A stretch of DNA of 23,810 nt from IMG/VR virus record IMGVR_UViG_3300037541_000170, positions 1 to 23,810 of that record; one strand, 5' to 3'. Position numbers and translations under genes: made by a program. Below are positions 12,681 through 21,275 of this stretch, in pieces (position 1 is the stretch's first letter; every line of letters begins with the position of its first letter). The DNA is from a virus. The notes below the pieces were generated by a model. That model searched no databases, was not told where the DNA came from, and saw nothing but the letters and a program-made list of their open reading frames with translations.

Positions 12681-14476
12681 TATCTTGTTATTTTTCTTTT
12701 TGGTTGTGGATTGCTTGGTAAAAAACCATGATTAGGCATATCTACTGGTCGTTGTGCTACTTTTTTATCATTTTTAATAACATAACCTAATTTTTCTGCT
12801 TTTTTACCTGCTATTATTTTTGCTTTAGGGCTATTGACATCAATTCCCATTCCTTCAAAACTTGCGTAAACTTGTTTGTTCCATCTATGGTGGCAATTGC
12901 CTCCGCCTTTATAGAACCATATCGAATATTTTTTAGCACCTTTAGGTCCCCAACCTTCGTTAACAACCTGATTTGACATTCTTTCAATATCTTCTTTTCG
13001 ATATATTTTATTTGCGCCAATCATTTTTTTACAAAACTCTCGACTATTAGAAGCTAAATTGCCAGCATAAACATAGCGTGTAATAAAATTAATGCCATCT
13101 ATTACTTTATCGTCTTCTGATTTTGAATTAGGAAAAGCCGCACCTGTTGAAATAATCTTTTTGGCTTTCTCAAAAAGTGTTTTTTTACGCTCTTTGAATA
13201 GTTCGTTTTCTTGATCATCATTATCGTAATCGACTTCATATTGATCAACTAATAACCACTCAGGATTTGGATCTTCACCTAAATTAATTAATTCATCTGC
13301 AATTTCATTATCCAAATTTGATTGCGATTTTAATTCAGTAGTTTCAGTACCAGTTTCTTCTGCTACCTGTTCTTCTGTTTTTGCATTTTCAAGATCTGTA
13401 AATTCAAGTGGTTTAAGAGTCTTAAAGAATAGTTTTAAACTAATTCCATTAAATGCTAGGATTTTATCAAAACCTTCAATTATTTCTTCTTGAAATGGCT
13501 TTATGATCATGTTATTAAACAATATAAATGAATTTTGTAATTCGTCAGCGTTAGAACTGAAGCCGTTTGCAGAAGCAATACCAAATAGTAACGGACTTGT
13601 AACATTGTGTCCTAACATTATTTTGCGTAAACTTTCTTCTGAAAGATAAGTATAATGATCAGGTGCGTCGTTTAAAGGAATATCATCAATTGTTGTTTTC
13701 GATTCTGCATTTTGGTTAAATGCTACTATTACTTTTTCTCCTTTTGAACCAGTAAGTTTACTCATTACTTTCTGTGCAATGAAATCTTGTTGTTCTTCAG
13801 ACGGCACTCCATTGTTAAAGTTGATCACTTTTGTGCCCGAAAAACCATGTTGAACCTCATTAATCAAATAGTCTGAAATTTCTTCTTCAAGTACCGCATA
13901 TGGAATAGCTCCCTGATAATCCGGATAAGCATAGTATTTCATCCCAACCCCATAAGGCTTGACAAACATTATTTCTATTTTCTCTTTTGAAAATCCAAAA
14001 GCTGGTATTCTTTTAGGTTCATATTTTCTAACGTCTTCCCAGTTATCAGAATAATAATATCCTGTAATTTCTCCCTTTTCATTGCATTTTTCAGCTCTTA
14101 AAAGATTAACAGGTATATGATAAGCCTTTAGAATCTTATCGTGCTTGTCGTTATAATGTACTTGTATGGCAAATTGACCAAATAACTTCCTATCGAAGAC
14201 AATTTTTCTAACGCAATCTGTAGAAAACAAAGTCATCATTTGCGCGTATTCATTTGGCTTTTTATTTGCATCTAAAGCGCTTAAACCTTTTCCGTATATC
14301 AAACGACTAACATTATTAATAATAGCGCTATTCGTTGTAGATCTTACATATCTATCTATAAGATAATCAAAGAATTTATTATCTTCTCCAAATTCAACCC
14401 AGTTATTTTGTTTAGATTCTTGAATAACTGGCTGTTGATATTCGGCTAGATGTAAAATGTGAACATTATTACTCAT
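12680..14476 (-). CDS. Portal protein with extra C-terminal domain
   Basis: Residues 1 to about 360 of this 598-residue protein have portal features: NSAIINNVSRLIYGKG near the start, the YHIPVNLLR and DNWEDVR segments, and PDHYTYLSEESLRKIMLGHNV followed by PLLFG and ADELQNSFILFNNMIIKPFQ. The last is the helix region that lines the channel in portals. An acidic linker (about 370-420) leads to a C-terminal part with NEGWGPKGAKKYSIWFYKGG and a CHHRW motif (His-rich, possibly metal-binding). The portal is the dodecameric gate for DNA packaging. No large terminase is visible in the window, so it must lie outside. The next gene overlaps by 1 bp. Confidence 0.7.
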   Translation of the reverse strand: MSNNVHILHLAEYQQPVIQESKQNNWVEFGEDNKFFDYLIDRYVRSTTNSAIINNVSRLIYGKGLSALDANKKPNEYAQMMTLFSTDCVRKIVFDRKLFGQFAIQVHYNDKHDKILKAYHIPVNLLRAEKCNEKGEITGYYYSDNWEDVRKYEPKRIPAFGFSKEKIEIMFVKPYGVGMKYYAYPDYQGAIPYAVLEEEISDYLINEVQHGFSGTKVINFNNGVPSEEQQDFIAQKVMSKLTGSKGEKVIVAFNQNAESKTTIDDIPLNDAPDHYTYLSEESLRKIMLGHNVTSPLLFGIASANGFSSNADELQNSFILFNNMIIKPFQEEIIEGFDKILAFNGISLKLFFKTLKPLEFTDLENAKTEEQVAEETGTETTELKSQSNLDNEIADELINLGEDPNPEWLLVDQYEVDYDNDDQENELFKERKKTLFEKAKKIISTGAAFPNSKSEDDKVIDGINFITRYVYAGNLASNSREFCKKMIGANKIYRKEDIERMSNQVVNEGWGPKGAKKYSIWFYKGGGNCHHRWNKQVYASFEGMGIDVNSPKAKIIAGKKAEKLGYVIKNDKKVAQRPVDMPNHGFLPSNPQPKRKITR

Positions 14477-14801
14477 ACATTATAAAGTCGTTAGTTGTTT
14501 GATTTGATATATATTCTCCAGCATTTACTGAAAAAGTACTAATAGGTTGATTTGTACAAAAAAGTCGTTCTTTTAATACTATGTTATTATTTAAATCTTT
14601 TAAAATCATCCAATAAAAGTGGTTTTCTTCTGTTGGTAATACTCCTGTAAATTGATAAACATAATCACCTGGTGTAAATGAACCGTTGATCAATACCATA
14701 ACATTGGTATTTTCATCAATTAATTCAAAAACAACAGGTAGACCTTCTCTTGGTATAAAGTCAAATGTTTGGTTTACATTAGTTTCTTGTACAATGATCA
14801 T
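14469..14801 (-). CDS. Small beta-rich structural-region protein
   Basis: This 110-residue protein has alternating hydrophobic and polar segments typical of beta sheet: TFDFIPREGLPVVFELID, GDYVYQFTGVLP and NHFYWMILKD. It lies upstream of the portal gene with an 8-bp overlap, and downstream of an intrinsic terminator. It has no signal peptide or membrane segment. A minor virion protein, such as a head decoration or completion protein, is possible. I do not recognise a family. Confidence 0.5.
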   Translation of the reverse strand: MIIVQETNVNQTFDFIPREGLPVVFELIDENTNVMVLINGSFTPGDYVYQFTGVLPTEENHFYWMILKDLNNNIVLKERLFCTNQPISTFSVNAGEYISNQTTNDFIMYE

Positions 14802-14835
14802 ATATTAATAACTAGTAAATTAGTTTTTTGTGCAA

Positions 14836-14860
14836 TAAAAAAGGGGGTTGTTACACCCCC
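14836..14860 (-). terminator. Intrinsic terminator after the structural gene ending at 14885
   Basis: On the minus strand GGGGGT (14860-14855) pairs with ACCCCC (14848-14843) around a 6-nt loop, and six T follow immediately (14842-14837). This is a classic rho-independent layout and would reduce transcription into the portal gene. Confidence 0.7.
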
Positions 14861-14884
14861 AATTTACGCTATGAACAAAAGTTC

Positions 14885-15448
14885 TTATGAATTAACTACC
14901 GTAGGGTTATTTAACAAAGCAACCAATGCCGCTTCATCTGAACAATCAAGGAAATTGGCAATTACAGGCTCTTGACCGGTAAAAGTCAATCCGTAACCAT
15001 TCATGTCGCCAAGTGCAGTTCCGTTTCCAATGGTACCAGCGGTTACATCCATCCCACGAACAAGGCCAGCAATAAAATATTGATTATTGTTGTTTTCAAC
15101 GATAATATTAGGTCGTCCGTAAGATAATAACTTAATTTGCTTATGAGTTACCGCGTCTTGTTTTTTCAATTGAATTGATAAAACTTGCTCAAAGAAAGTA
15201 GTTCCGTTTTCACGTGAACTTGTGATTGTTTGCTCAAAAGAGTTAGTACCCTTAAGTTCAAATTTATAAATGTTAGATAAAGCAGGTAAAGTAATACCTG
15301 TGATCAAATCAGAAAGATTTGGAGTAGGGTCGTAAGTTACATCAGTCTGTGGATCATAAAGTCCATAGTTTAAGATGTAGATATTACGAAGTCCACCAAC
15401 CGCGTCTTTACATTGCTCTTCGCGTCCGTGTGTTATGTCGCAACTCAT
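14885..15448 (-). CDS. Probable tail-tube or other major structural protein
   Basis: This 187-residue protein is followed by a strong terminator and lies next to the capsid gene, suggesting high expression. It starts MSCDITHGREEQCKDAVGGL with two Cys and has beta-strand-rich segments (SNIYKFELKGTNSFEQTITS, TTFFEQVLSIQLKK). It also has a small repeat-free Gly-rich part near residues 135-155. Size and beta pattern fit a tail-tube subunit, but a capsid-associated protein is also possible. Codon use is richer in G+C than in the portal gene, consistent with strong expression. Confidence 0.45.
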   Translation of the reverse strand: MSCDITHGREEQCKDAVGGLRNIYILNYGLYDPQTDVTYDPTPNLSDLITGITLPALSNIYKFELKGTNSFEQTITSSRENGTTFFEQVLSIQLKKQDAVTHKQIKLLSYGRPNIIVENNNNQYFIAGLVRGMDVTAGTIGNGTALGDMNGYGLTFTGQEPVIANFLDCSDEAALVALLNNPTVVNS

Positions 15449-15470
15449 TTTATTTAAATTTTAAAAGTTT

Positions 15471-15500
15471 AAAAAAGGGTGGTAGTTTTATCCACCACCC
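15471..15500 (-). terminator. Intrinsic terminator after the major capsid gene
   Basis: On the minus strand GGGTGGT (15500-15494) pairs with ACCACCC (15483-15477), a 7-bp stem with a 10-nt loop, followed by six T (15476-15471). It sits 10 bp after the capsid stop and probably sets the capsid transcript level above that of later genes. Confidence 0.75.
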
Positions 15501-15510
15501 AAATAATTTA

Positions 15511-16449
15511 TTATCCGTAAACTACGATGTCCTCGATAACCCCGTATTGTGCGCCAGCCGCCATTCGCATAACGATACGAACGTTGTCGTCACCTAAAGT
15601 AGCAGAAGTATCAATAACTTTAACTTCTTGAGTGTCACTCAATAAAGAACATCCGAAATAAAGATTAGATACAGTTGTAGCCATCATAGAGTCAACAGGA
15701 AGTCCGTTTGCCATGAAAATAGGCAATCCGTTGAAAGTAAGACTTCCGTTTGCATACCACTGAGTTCCTAAGTTATTTGTTCCTGAATTAGCTTCAGAAC
15801 CAGTTAACAAACCAAAACCACCAAGAGCGGCTACGTAAGCTTTTGCTACATTTTGAGAAACATAGATTTTTAGATCTGGTTTTCCATAAAGAGTAGCAGG
15901 GATAGCATCGTAAACGGCTTGCATTTCACCGATAACGTTAGCGGCAGTAATAGCAACAGAAGGAACTAATTGAGCAGGTGGTAAAAGTGGATCAACCAAT
16001 GCAGTTGAGTACAATCCGTCGAATTGTCCTGAAGTTGCGTTAGAACCTTGCCAAATAGAAATCTCGTTAGCAGCGGCTACTTTTTCAGCGGCATACGCGA
16101 TAAGATAATCAGCAAAAGATTTTGGCAAAGTATCGAAAGAAGAGTAACCCATTTCGATTGATTGCCAAGTTCTGTGGAATTCAGACTTACACAAAGTCAT
16201 GTTTACTTGTAGATCTTTTACCTCAAGAACTCGCTCGGTTAGATCAACAGTTCCGATAGGTGTAAAGTCGCAAGTAGCATCTTTCAAGAAATCGGTAGTC
16301 TCCAAACGTTGGATAACAGCTTTAAACTTTACGTTAGGCATAACGGTAACTCCGCCACCTTCGATAGTTGGTGCGCTCAAAAGAGCGGCAGATACATACT
16401 TACCTGCCCACTGGCCAGCGTAAGTTGTTGTAATTGTTGGATTTGGCAT
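15511..16449 (-). CDS. Probable major capsid protein
   Basis: This 312-residue protein lies between an acidic scaffold candidate and a structural gene, and ends in a strong terminator. Features consistent with a capsid protein are its size, the Ala/Gly/Ser-rich composition, the segment SFADYLIAYAAEKVAAANEISIWQG (from about residue 111; spine-helix-like), and DLKIYVSQNVAKAYVAAL (about 198-215). Its codons are more G+C-rich than those of the flanking genes, as expected for high expression. The HK97 fold is a reasonable guess but cannot be shown by eye. No protease-cleaved N-terminal delta domain is obvious, so scaffolding may come from the upstream gene. Confidence 0.65.
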   Translation of the reverse strand: MPNPTITTTYAGQWAGKYVSAALLSAPTIEGGGVTVMPNVKFKAVIQRLETTDFLKDATCDFTPIGTVDLTERVLEVKDLQVNMTLCKSEFHRTWQSIEMGYSSFDTLPKSFADYLIAYAAEKVAAANEISIWQGSNATSGQFDGLYSTALVDPLLPPAQLVPSVAITAANVIGEMQAVYDAIPATLYGKPDLKIYVSQNVAKAYVAALGGFGLLTGSEANSGTNNLGTQWYANGSLTFNGLPIFMANGLPVDSMMATTVSNLYFGCSLLSDTQEVKVIDTSATLGDDNVRIVMRMAAGAQYGVIEDIVVYG

Positions 16450-16464
16450 TTTTTAAAATTTTAA

Positions 16465-17058
16465 TTATTTATACATTTTTGATAATACGGAATCAATGAT
16501 TCCTTTAGGCGCTTTTGATCCAATTTTAACATGGGTTGAAGCGACTTCATTTTCAGGGTTAAAAGAAATAGGCGCAGGTATTTCTGAAAGTTCGGTAGAC
16601 TCATTTGCTACTTCGTCAACTTTGGAAAATTTTGCCAATTCGGCTTTTAACATTTCGTTTTCTTTTTCTAATCTTTCAATCTCGCTAAAGAAAGTTTCTT
16701 TAACAATAGACTCAATAGTCTTTTTAGGAGCGGCTACTGGAGCACTCATTTCCTCTTCTTCAGCAGGCATTTCTTCTGTAGTTTTTTCCTCAGTTACTTC
16801 TTCTTCTTCTTCTTTCTCTTTCACTTCGCTAATTATTCCTTCTTCAACTACGACTAAAATACGTCCGTCTTCTAATTCGTATTCACCTACGGGAACTGCA
16901 ATTTTTTGATCATCTTCTGTCACGACAAAAACTTCTTTACCTGCTTCGAAAGTTTCTGCTTCGATTTTGGTAACTCCGTCACCCATTAACATTTGCTCTA
17001 ACTTTACTTCGTTAGATAACAACGCTTTGATTTTTTCTAGTAGTGTGCTATTTTTCAT
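16465..17058 (-). CDS. Acidic scaffold-like protein
   Basis: This 197-residue protein is encoded just before the capsid gene, 15 bp away. Residues about 25-75 form a beta-rich domain (VFVVTEDDQKIAVPVGEYELEDGRILVV). They are followed by an extreme Glu-rich stretch (80-105), a helical coiled-coil segment (SEIERLEKENEMLKAELAKF, 125-144), and a Pro/Ser linker. An acidic, helical, low-complexity protein ahead of the capsid gene is the usual picture of an assembly scaffold, and the XkdF-like protease gene is close by. Confidence 0.55.
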   Translation of the reverse strand: MKNSTLLEKIKALLSNEVKLEQMLMGDGVTKIEAETFEAGKEVFVVTEDDQKIAVPVGEYELEDGRILVVVEEGIISEVKEKEEEEEVTEEKTTEEMPAEEEEMSAPVAAPKKTIESIVKETFFSEIERLEKENEMLKAELAKFSKVDEVANESTELSEIPAPISFNPENEVASTHVKIGSKAPKGIIDSVLSKMYK

Positions 17059-17074
17059 TTGTGTTTATTTATTG

Positions 17075-17464
17075 TTATTTGTTTAATTCAGTTACAACTG
17101 ATTTTATCAAACCATCTAATTTAGAAACATTTATTTTACTTAAAGGTTGTAATTGTTTAATTATATTTTGTAAATTATTTGGTAATGTTACTCCTAATTC
17201 TTTAGCTTTAACTTCTAAATCCTTATATTTATTTAATAAAGCAACACTTCTTTTTGGAACCTCATTTAATACTTCTATTTGAAATTTAGCTGTATTTAAA
17301 GCATCTAAAACTTTTTGAATATCTTTTTTTGATAATTCAATAATTTGGTTACTTTCATTAATAAAATCATCAACCATTGCTAAATTAACTTCGTGAGTAC
17401 CTAACTCAACTTTGTTGGCTTGGATTTCATCGGCTCGGTTAATTTTGTCTAAAATGTTTTTCAT
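17075..17464 (-). CDS. Helical protein, paralogue of its neighbour
   Basis: This 129-residue all-helical protein starts MKNILDKINRADEIQANKVELGTHEVNLA. The next gene upstream starts MKDVLNKINKGHEIESLKVDLAKHEIELA, so the two are clearly related over the first 30 residues. They also share a KAKELGV/KQAKELGI motif near residue 90. The family is unknown to me. Position between protease and scaffold genes suggests a capsid-assembly or ejected internal protein role, which is inference. Confidence 0.55.
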   Translation of the reverse strand: MKNILDKINRADEIQANKVELGTHEVNLAMVDDFINESNQIIELSKKDIQKVLDALNTAKFQIEVLNEVPKRSVALLNKYKDLEVKAKELGVTLPNNLQNIIKQLQPLSKINVSKLDGLIKSVVTELNK

Positions 17465-17474
17465 TTTGTTTTTA

Positions 17475-17852
17475 TTATTTTATTATTTGTCTTAAATAAC
17501 CTTTCGCTTGTTCAACATCCCTATCACTAGTTAGCAAATTAATTGCTTTTTTAAATTCGTTAGTATTTCTAATGTCAATTCCTAATTCTTTAGCTTGTTT
17601 CTCTAAAACTTGCATTAAATCATACATGCGTGCTTTATTATTCTGAAAATCATCTGCATTTACCAAAGTAGATTTTGCAAATGCAATCGTTTCTTTATAT
17701 TGTCTATTAAAATTTTCTAAACTTTTTTGAGTAGTAGATGTTAATTTTATTAAATCATTAATATTTGCTAATTCAATTTCATGTTTTGCAAGATCTACTT
17801 TTAACGATTCAATCTCGTGACCTTTATTGATTTTATTTAATACGTCTTTCAT
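17475..17852 (-). CDS. Helical protein, paralogue of its neighbour
   Basis: This 125-residue protein is the partner of the downstream 129-residue gene, from which it is separated by 10 bp. It shares the starting motif (MK-x-x-L-x-KIN-x-x-x-EI) and the KELG motif but is otherwise diverged, so the duplication is not recent. It is helical, charged, without Cys or membrane segments. Long helices with spaced hydrophobic residues suggest an oligomerising protein. Unlike typical scaffolds it is not strongly acidic. Confidence 0.55.
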   Translation of the reverse strand: MKDVLNKINKGHEIESLKVDLAKHEIELANINDLIKLTSTTQKSLENFNRQYKETIAFAKSTLVNADDFQNNKARMYDLMQVLEKQAKELGIDIRNTNEFKKAINLLTSDRDVEQAKGYLRQIIK

Positions 17853-17888
17853 AATTGTATAATTTAATTTATTATTTATTGTTTCATT

Positions 17889-18062
17889 TTACGGCTTAGG
17901 ATACCAAAGAGGCGGAGGTGGTACGGGGTTCGGTGGTGTAACGTCGCTTCCTATTCCTTGGTTAGGTAGTTCGCCGGTACAACACTTTTTGCGGTATTTT
18001 CCGTCTTTGCATAGACACCCTCTTTTACCCCCTATTGGACTGCTTCTTTTTCCTTCAATCAT
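17889..18062 (-). CDS. Small SEC-C-like cysteine-motif protein
   Basis: This 57-residue ORF starts with ATG at 18062-18060 and contains GCLCKDGKYRKKCC (residues 15-28), close to the SEC-C metal-binding motif CxCxSGKxYKxCCG. The C-terminus is proline-rich (TPPNPVPPPP). SEC-C zinc motifs occur at the tails of SecA and of assorted small proteins. The start shares one base with the upstream stop (TAATG), so the gene is translationally coupled. A role in the virion or in late protein complexes is possible but not shown. Confidence 0.55.
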   Translation of the reverse strand: MIEGKRSSPIGGKRGCLCKDGKYRKKCCTGELPNQGIGSDVTPPNPVPPPPLWYPKP

Positions 18063-18196
18063 TATCCTTGACCTTTATATATTTTTAAATAATTCTTAGA
18101 CGATTTTAATTTACTTGCTTTGGTTTTTGCGTGTACATTTGGACGCTTAACCTTAGGTTTTGCAACATGAACTTTTATATTAGTTTGCTTAGCCAA
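18062..18196 (-). CDS. Small strongly basic protein
   Basis: This 44-residue, Lys-rich ORF includes KPKVKRPNVHAKTKASKLKS. It starts with TTG at 18196-18194, the only plausible start: it overlaps the end of the protease gene by 8 bp and no ATG is in frame. It ends NYLKIYKGQG, then stops at a TAATG junction. Coupling to both neighbours supports it. The pattern looks like small basic proteins seen in other Bacteroidota phages, perhaps binding DNA or the acidic scaffold. Confidence 0.5.
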   Translation of the reverse strand: MAKQTNIKVHVAKPKVKRPNVHAKTKASKLKSSKNYLKIYKGQG

Positions 18197-18770
18197 TTCC
18201 TAATAATTTTTTTAATTCTTTGATCACCTCGGTGGCTTCGTCTTCATCTGCGCTCATTTCGAATTTATCTGCAAAGTAACCTTCGATTGAAAAGCCTTTT
18301 ACTTTTCCTTCTTTAACATCGTTCCAAACATCTTCATTATTTACTTTCATCGAAATCATCCAAGTTCCTTTTGGTAAGTCGAATCCGTAAAGTTTAGATT
18401 TGTCTTTTTGTTCGTCTTCAATTATCCACGATTCAACCACTGATAATCCTTCTAATTTTTTTTCGTGTTCGTATGTAGCATTATTTTGTTTAGATCTCAT
18501 TAAAAAAAGCTCACTTGCTTTTCTTACAGTATCTTCGCTAAAATATATATAATATTCTTCACCTTTTTTATTTCTTCGATAAATTTGCTTATTTGGAATT
18601 AAAGCGGCACCCATTAAGATCTTTTTTTCTTGATCAACTTCTTTTAATTCTACTTCGTGTTTATTTAAAGCGATGAAGTTATCTTCCATTGCTGGACTAT
18701 GAACAACGCTCATGGCATCAATGCCACTTTCTTTGTCTTTATCGTCTATGATCAATTCGATAATTCTCAT
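18189..18770 (-). CDS. XkdF-like prohead protease
   Basis: This 193-residue protein matches the XkdF-type putative phage serine protease layout: MGAALIPNKQIYRR (53-66), YYIYFSEDTVRKASELFL (73-90), TYEHEKKLEGLSVVESWII (98-116), and GTWMISMKVNNEDVWNDVKEGKVKGFSIEGYF (135-166). His101 of YEHE and a Ser of GFSIEG are the candidate catalytic residues, analogous to the His and Ser of U35-type prohead proteases. The protein matures the capsid by cleaving scaffold or capsid. It lies upstream of the scaffold and capsid genes, as expected. The acidic C-terminal tail (EDEATEVIKEL) may tether it to the scaffold. Confidence 0.75.
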   Translation of the reverse strand: MRIIELIIDDKDKESGIDAMSVVHSPAMEDNFIALNKHEVELKEVDQEKKILMGAALIPNKQIYRRNKKGEEYYIYFSEDTVRKASELFLMRSKQNNATYEHEKKLEGLSVVESWIIEDEQKDKSKLYGFDLPKGTWMISMKVNNEDVWNDVKEGKVKGFSIEGYFADKFEMSADEDEATEVIKELKKLLGIG

Positions 18771-18791
18771 AATTTAATAATTTAATTTTTT

Positions 18792-21275
18792 TTAAAGTGT
18801 TGCATTTTCAATTCTGTTTCTATCAAGACTTTGCGCAGTGGTAATATGTCCACTAACTACGTAGGCTTGGGTTGGTTGTTGTTGAAGTTGTGCAAGTTGG
18901 TTAAGTCCGTTGTTTCCTACAACGTTAAACGTAGGAGCTTGAGTTGCGCCACCTAAACCGCCACCGCCACCGTTAGCACCACCACCACCACCCGAAGAAC
19001 CACCGCCTTCGAATTTCTGCATACCTATCTTAGCGACGTTGGCTAAACCTGCGGCTACGGCTAACCCTGCAGCGATACCACCACGAACGGGGCTACTTGG
19101 GTCTGGAACGGGCATAAACTGAGAACCATAGGCGGCAGTTGCATTCATATAAGTATCTATTAACGCGTTAGCCATTTGAGCGGCTTTCTTAATCTTAAAC
19201 GCTTTCTTGGCGCTCTCCGTTCCTTTCTTATTGAATAGGTCAGTAAGGTCTGCAATAATTGTTAGTCCTTGCTTGGCAAAGCCTACGTTTCGTTCGAGTT
19301 CTGCGCGTTTTCTTGCTTTACTTTCTTCGTCGTACTTCTTTTCAATTTCGTTTATTTCGTTAGCTTTGGCTTCGGCTATTATCGCTTCTTGTTCGGCGTT
19401 TCCTAACGCTAAGTTTTCTAACTCAAAGTATTTTTGTCGTACTAATTCGAGTTCGTATTTTTGTGCGCCTAATTGTTTTTCAGTTCTCTTTTGGAAGTTT
19501 TGTTCGTCTATTTGTTCGATGGTCGCTTGAAATTCTTGTTCTTTCGCTAACTTATTTTTATTCGCTTCGGCAATAGCGTTTAGTTCGACTTCTTTGTACT
19601 TGTCATCTATTGCTTTAAGGTCTTTTTGTAAAACTTCTTCGGCAGTTTTTAATATGTTTGCTTCTTCTTCAGTTAGGTTTTTTGCGTAGTTAAGTTGAAG
19701 ATTCTTTAGTTCTTCTTCGTATTTAGCACGTTTATAAGTTCCGTCGATAAATTTTTTATCTAAGGCTTCCCGTTCCGCTTTGTTTTGTTCTTTTAGGAAG
19801 TTGTCCCTAAATTCTACAAACGCATTATTACGGGCTTGTTTCTCCTTGTCTATTCCGTCTTCTAATAACGCCAAGTCTTGGTTAATTTTCTCCTTGCGTA
19901 TCTTTGCTTCTTCGTCTTGGGTTTTATTTATATCGTCTATAATTTCCTTGTTAGCCGCCTTCGTATCCTTGACTACTTTTTGGTTATTGCTTATGGTAGT
20001 TTTTGTAGTTGTATTACTATTCTTTGCTTGTTGGGCGGCTTGTTCTTTTTGGGTTCTTGCTAAATCAGCTTCGAATACTTTTAGGTCATTATTCGCGTTG
20101 GCTAAATCATTTTTGGAAGCCGCTAAATCTTTATTACTTTTTTCGATGGTAGACCAAAGTTCATTTAGTCGGGCTATTTCTTCTTTAGACCCAAACACGG
20201 TAGAACCTTCGCCTTTTCGTAAAGTACTTTTAAAAAGGTCGTATTGTAGTTTCGTTTGCTTAACGATACCTTCGTTCTCCTTTACCAAGTCTTTTCGGTA
20301 TTGAATAGACGCTTTAAGTCGCGCTCTTTCTAAATCTGTGGTGTTTTTTCCCTGCGCTTTGGCTAAACTTATTTGGCGGTTAAACGCTTGATCTTCCGTG
20401 TTAAAAGATTCTTCACGAACTACCATACGTTGACGGGCTTTTGCTATTTCCCTATCTATGTTAGCTATTTGGGCTTCTGTTCTTTTTTTGTCGTTTTGTG
20501 ACATTTGTTCACTTGCCCCATCCGTTAGTCCAATCCAATCGGTAAACTCGGCTATTTTTTCACCACACCAAGTAAATGCAGCTCCTAATTTGTCAATGTT
20601 TCCAATTAACATACCAACCAAAACAACTATTGCACCTATTCCCGTGCTAATTAACGCGGCTCTAAATGCTTTCATAGCTACGCTCGAAGCCGTTGTAGTA
20701 GTAGTTAACGTTGTTTGTGCGGTTGTTTGTGCTTTGGTGGTCGCCGTGTCTACTTGTTTGGCTACTATGTTTTCTTTGGTAGTTTTAAAGCTACCCGTTT
20801 GTACAAATCTATAGGCGGCAGTTGCGGCAGTTAGTAGACCTTGACCAACTGCGGTTTGACTAAGTACCGTGCCTAAGTTTTTGAATTGGTCTTTTGCCTC
20901 CATTACGCCTTGAATACCTTGACTTAATGCCATTGCACTCTGAATGCGTACCATTGTTTTTTGCAGGTTTTCTGATTCTACACCAATTAAACCCATTGCG
21001 CCTTCGTATGCTTCAAAACCATTTAAAACACCACCAATTGCACCAGATAAAGCATTAAATTTTGCGTCTGGATTAAATGCGTCTACTAAGTTTTTCGAAT
21101 CTTCTATTTGGTCTTTTAATTCTGCGGCTGCCTTGGCGGCTTTCACGGCTTCTTCAGAAGTAGCTCCGTATTGTTCGGTTACCTTTTGAAGTTCTGTTAC
21201 AGCTTCACGATATTGACTTTTTAAAGATTGGACATTGTCTTTTATCTTTACTTCTACTTCTCTAACTTCTGCCAT
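18792..21275 (-). CDS. Tail tape-measure protein
   Basis: At 827 residues this is the longest gene in the window. Residues 1-60 are a coiled coil (SLKSQYREAVTELQKVTEQY). A hydrophobic region (ALISTGIGAIVVLVGMLIGN, about 208-227) is typical of tape measures, followed by long Glu/Lys/Ala/Gln-rich helices (about 330-640). There is a second hydrophobic Ala/Gly block near residues 705-760 (VRGGIAAGLAVAAGLANVA) and a Gly-rich tail. The protein sets tail length and helps DNA ejection; by the usual rule of about 1.5 angstrom per residue the tail would be roughly 120 nm. The gene has a single GATC and no TGATCA, and higher G+C, unlike its neighbours. Confidence 0.8.
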   Translation of the reverse strand: MAEVREVEVKIKDNVQSLKSQYREAVTELQKVTEQYGATSEEAVKAAKAAAELKDQIEDSKNLVDAFNPDAKFNALSGAIGGVLNGFEAYEGAMGLIGVESENLQKTMVRIQSAMALSQGIQGVMEAKDQFKNLGTVLSQTAVGQGLLTAATAAYRFVQTGSFKTTKENIVAKQVDTATTKAQTTAQTTLTTTTTASSVAMKAFRAALISTGIGAIVVLVGMLIGNIDKLGAAFTWCGEKIAEFTDWIGLTDGASEQMSQNDKKRTEAQIANIDREIAKARQRMVVREESFNTEDQAFNRQISLAKAQGKNTTDLERARLKASIQYRKDLVKENEGIVKQTKLQYDLFKSTLRKGEGSTVFGSKEEIARLNELWSTIEKSNKDLAASKNDLANANNDLKVFEADLARTQKEQAAQQAKNSNTTTKTTISNNQKVVKDTKAANKEIIDDINKTQDEEAKIRKEKINQDLALLEDGIDKEKQARNNAFVEFRDNFLKEQNKAEREALDKKFIDGTYKRAKYEEELKNLQLNYAKNLTEEEANILKTAEEVLQKDLKAIDDKYKEVELNAIAEANKNKLAKEQEFQATIEQIDEQNFQKRTEKQLGAQKYELELVRQKYFELENLALGNAEQEAIIAEAKANEINEIEKKYDEESKARKRAELERNVGFAKQGLTIIADLTDLFNKKGTESAKKAFKIKKAAQMANALIDTYMNATAAYGSQFMPVPDPSSPVRGGIAAGLAVAAGLANVAKIGMQKFEGGGSSGGGGGANGGGGGLGGATQAPTFNVVGNNGLNQLAQLQQQPTQAYVVSGHITTAQSLDRNRIENATL

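Noticed and set aside
16496-16909. Plus-strand Ser-rich ORF (137 residues) opposite the scaffold gene
   Set aside because: It is antisense to the Glu-rich scaffold sequence, and the Ser runs simply mirror GAA codons.
19780-20304. Long plus-strand ORF (174 residues) inside the tape-measure gene
   Set aside because: It is the antisense shadow of the Lys/Glu-rich coiled-coil codons, which read as Phe/Leu/Ser-rich on the other strand. No promoter or start context supports it.
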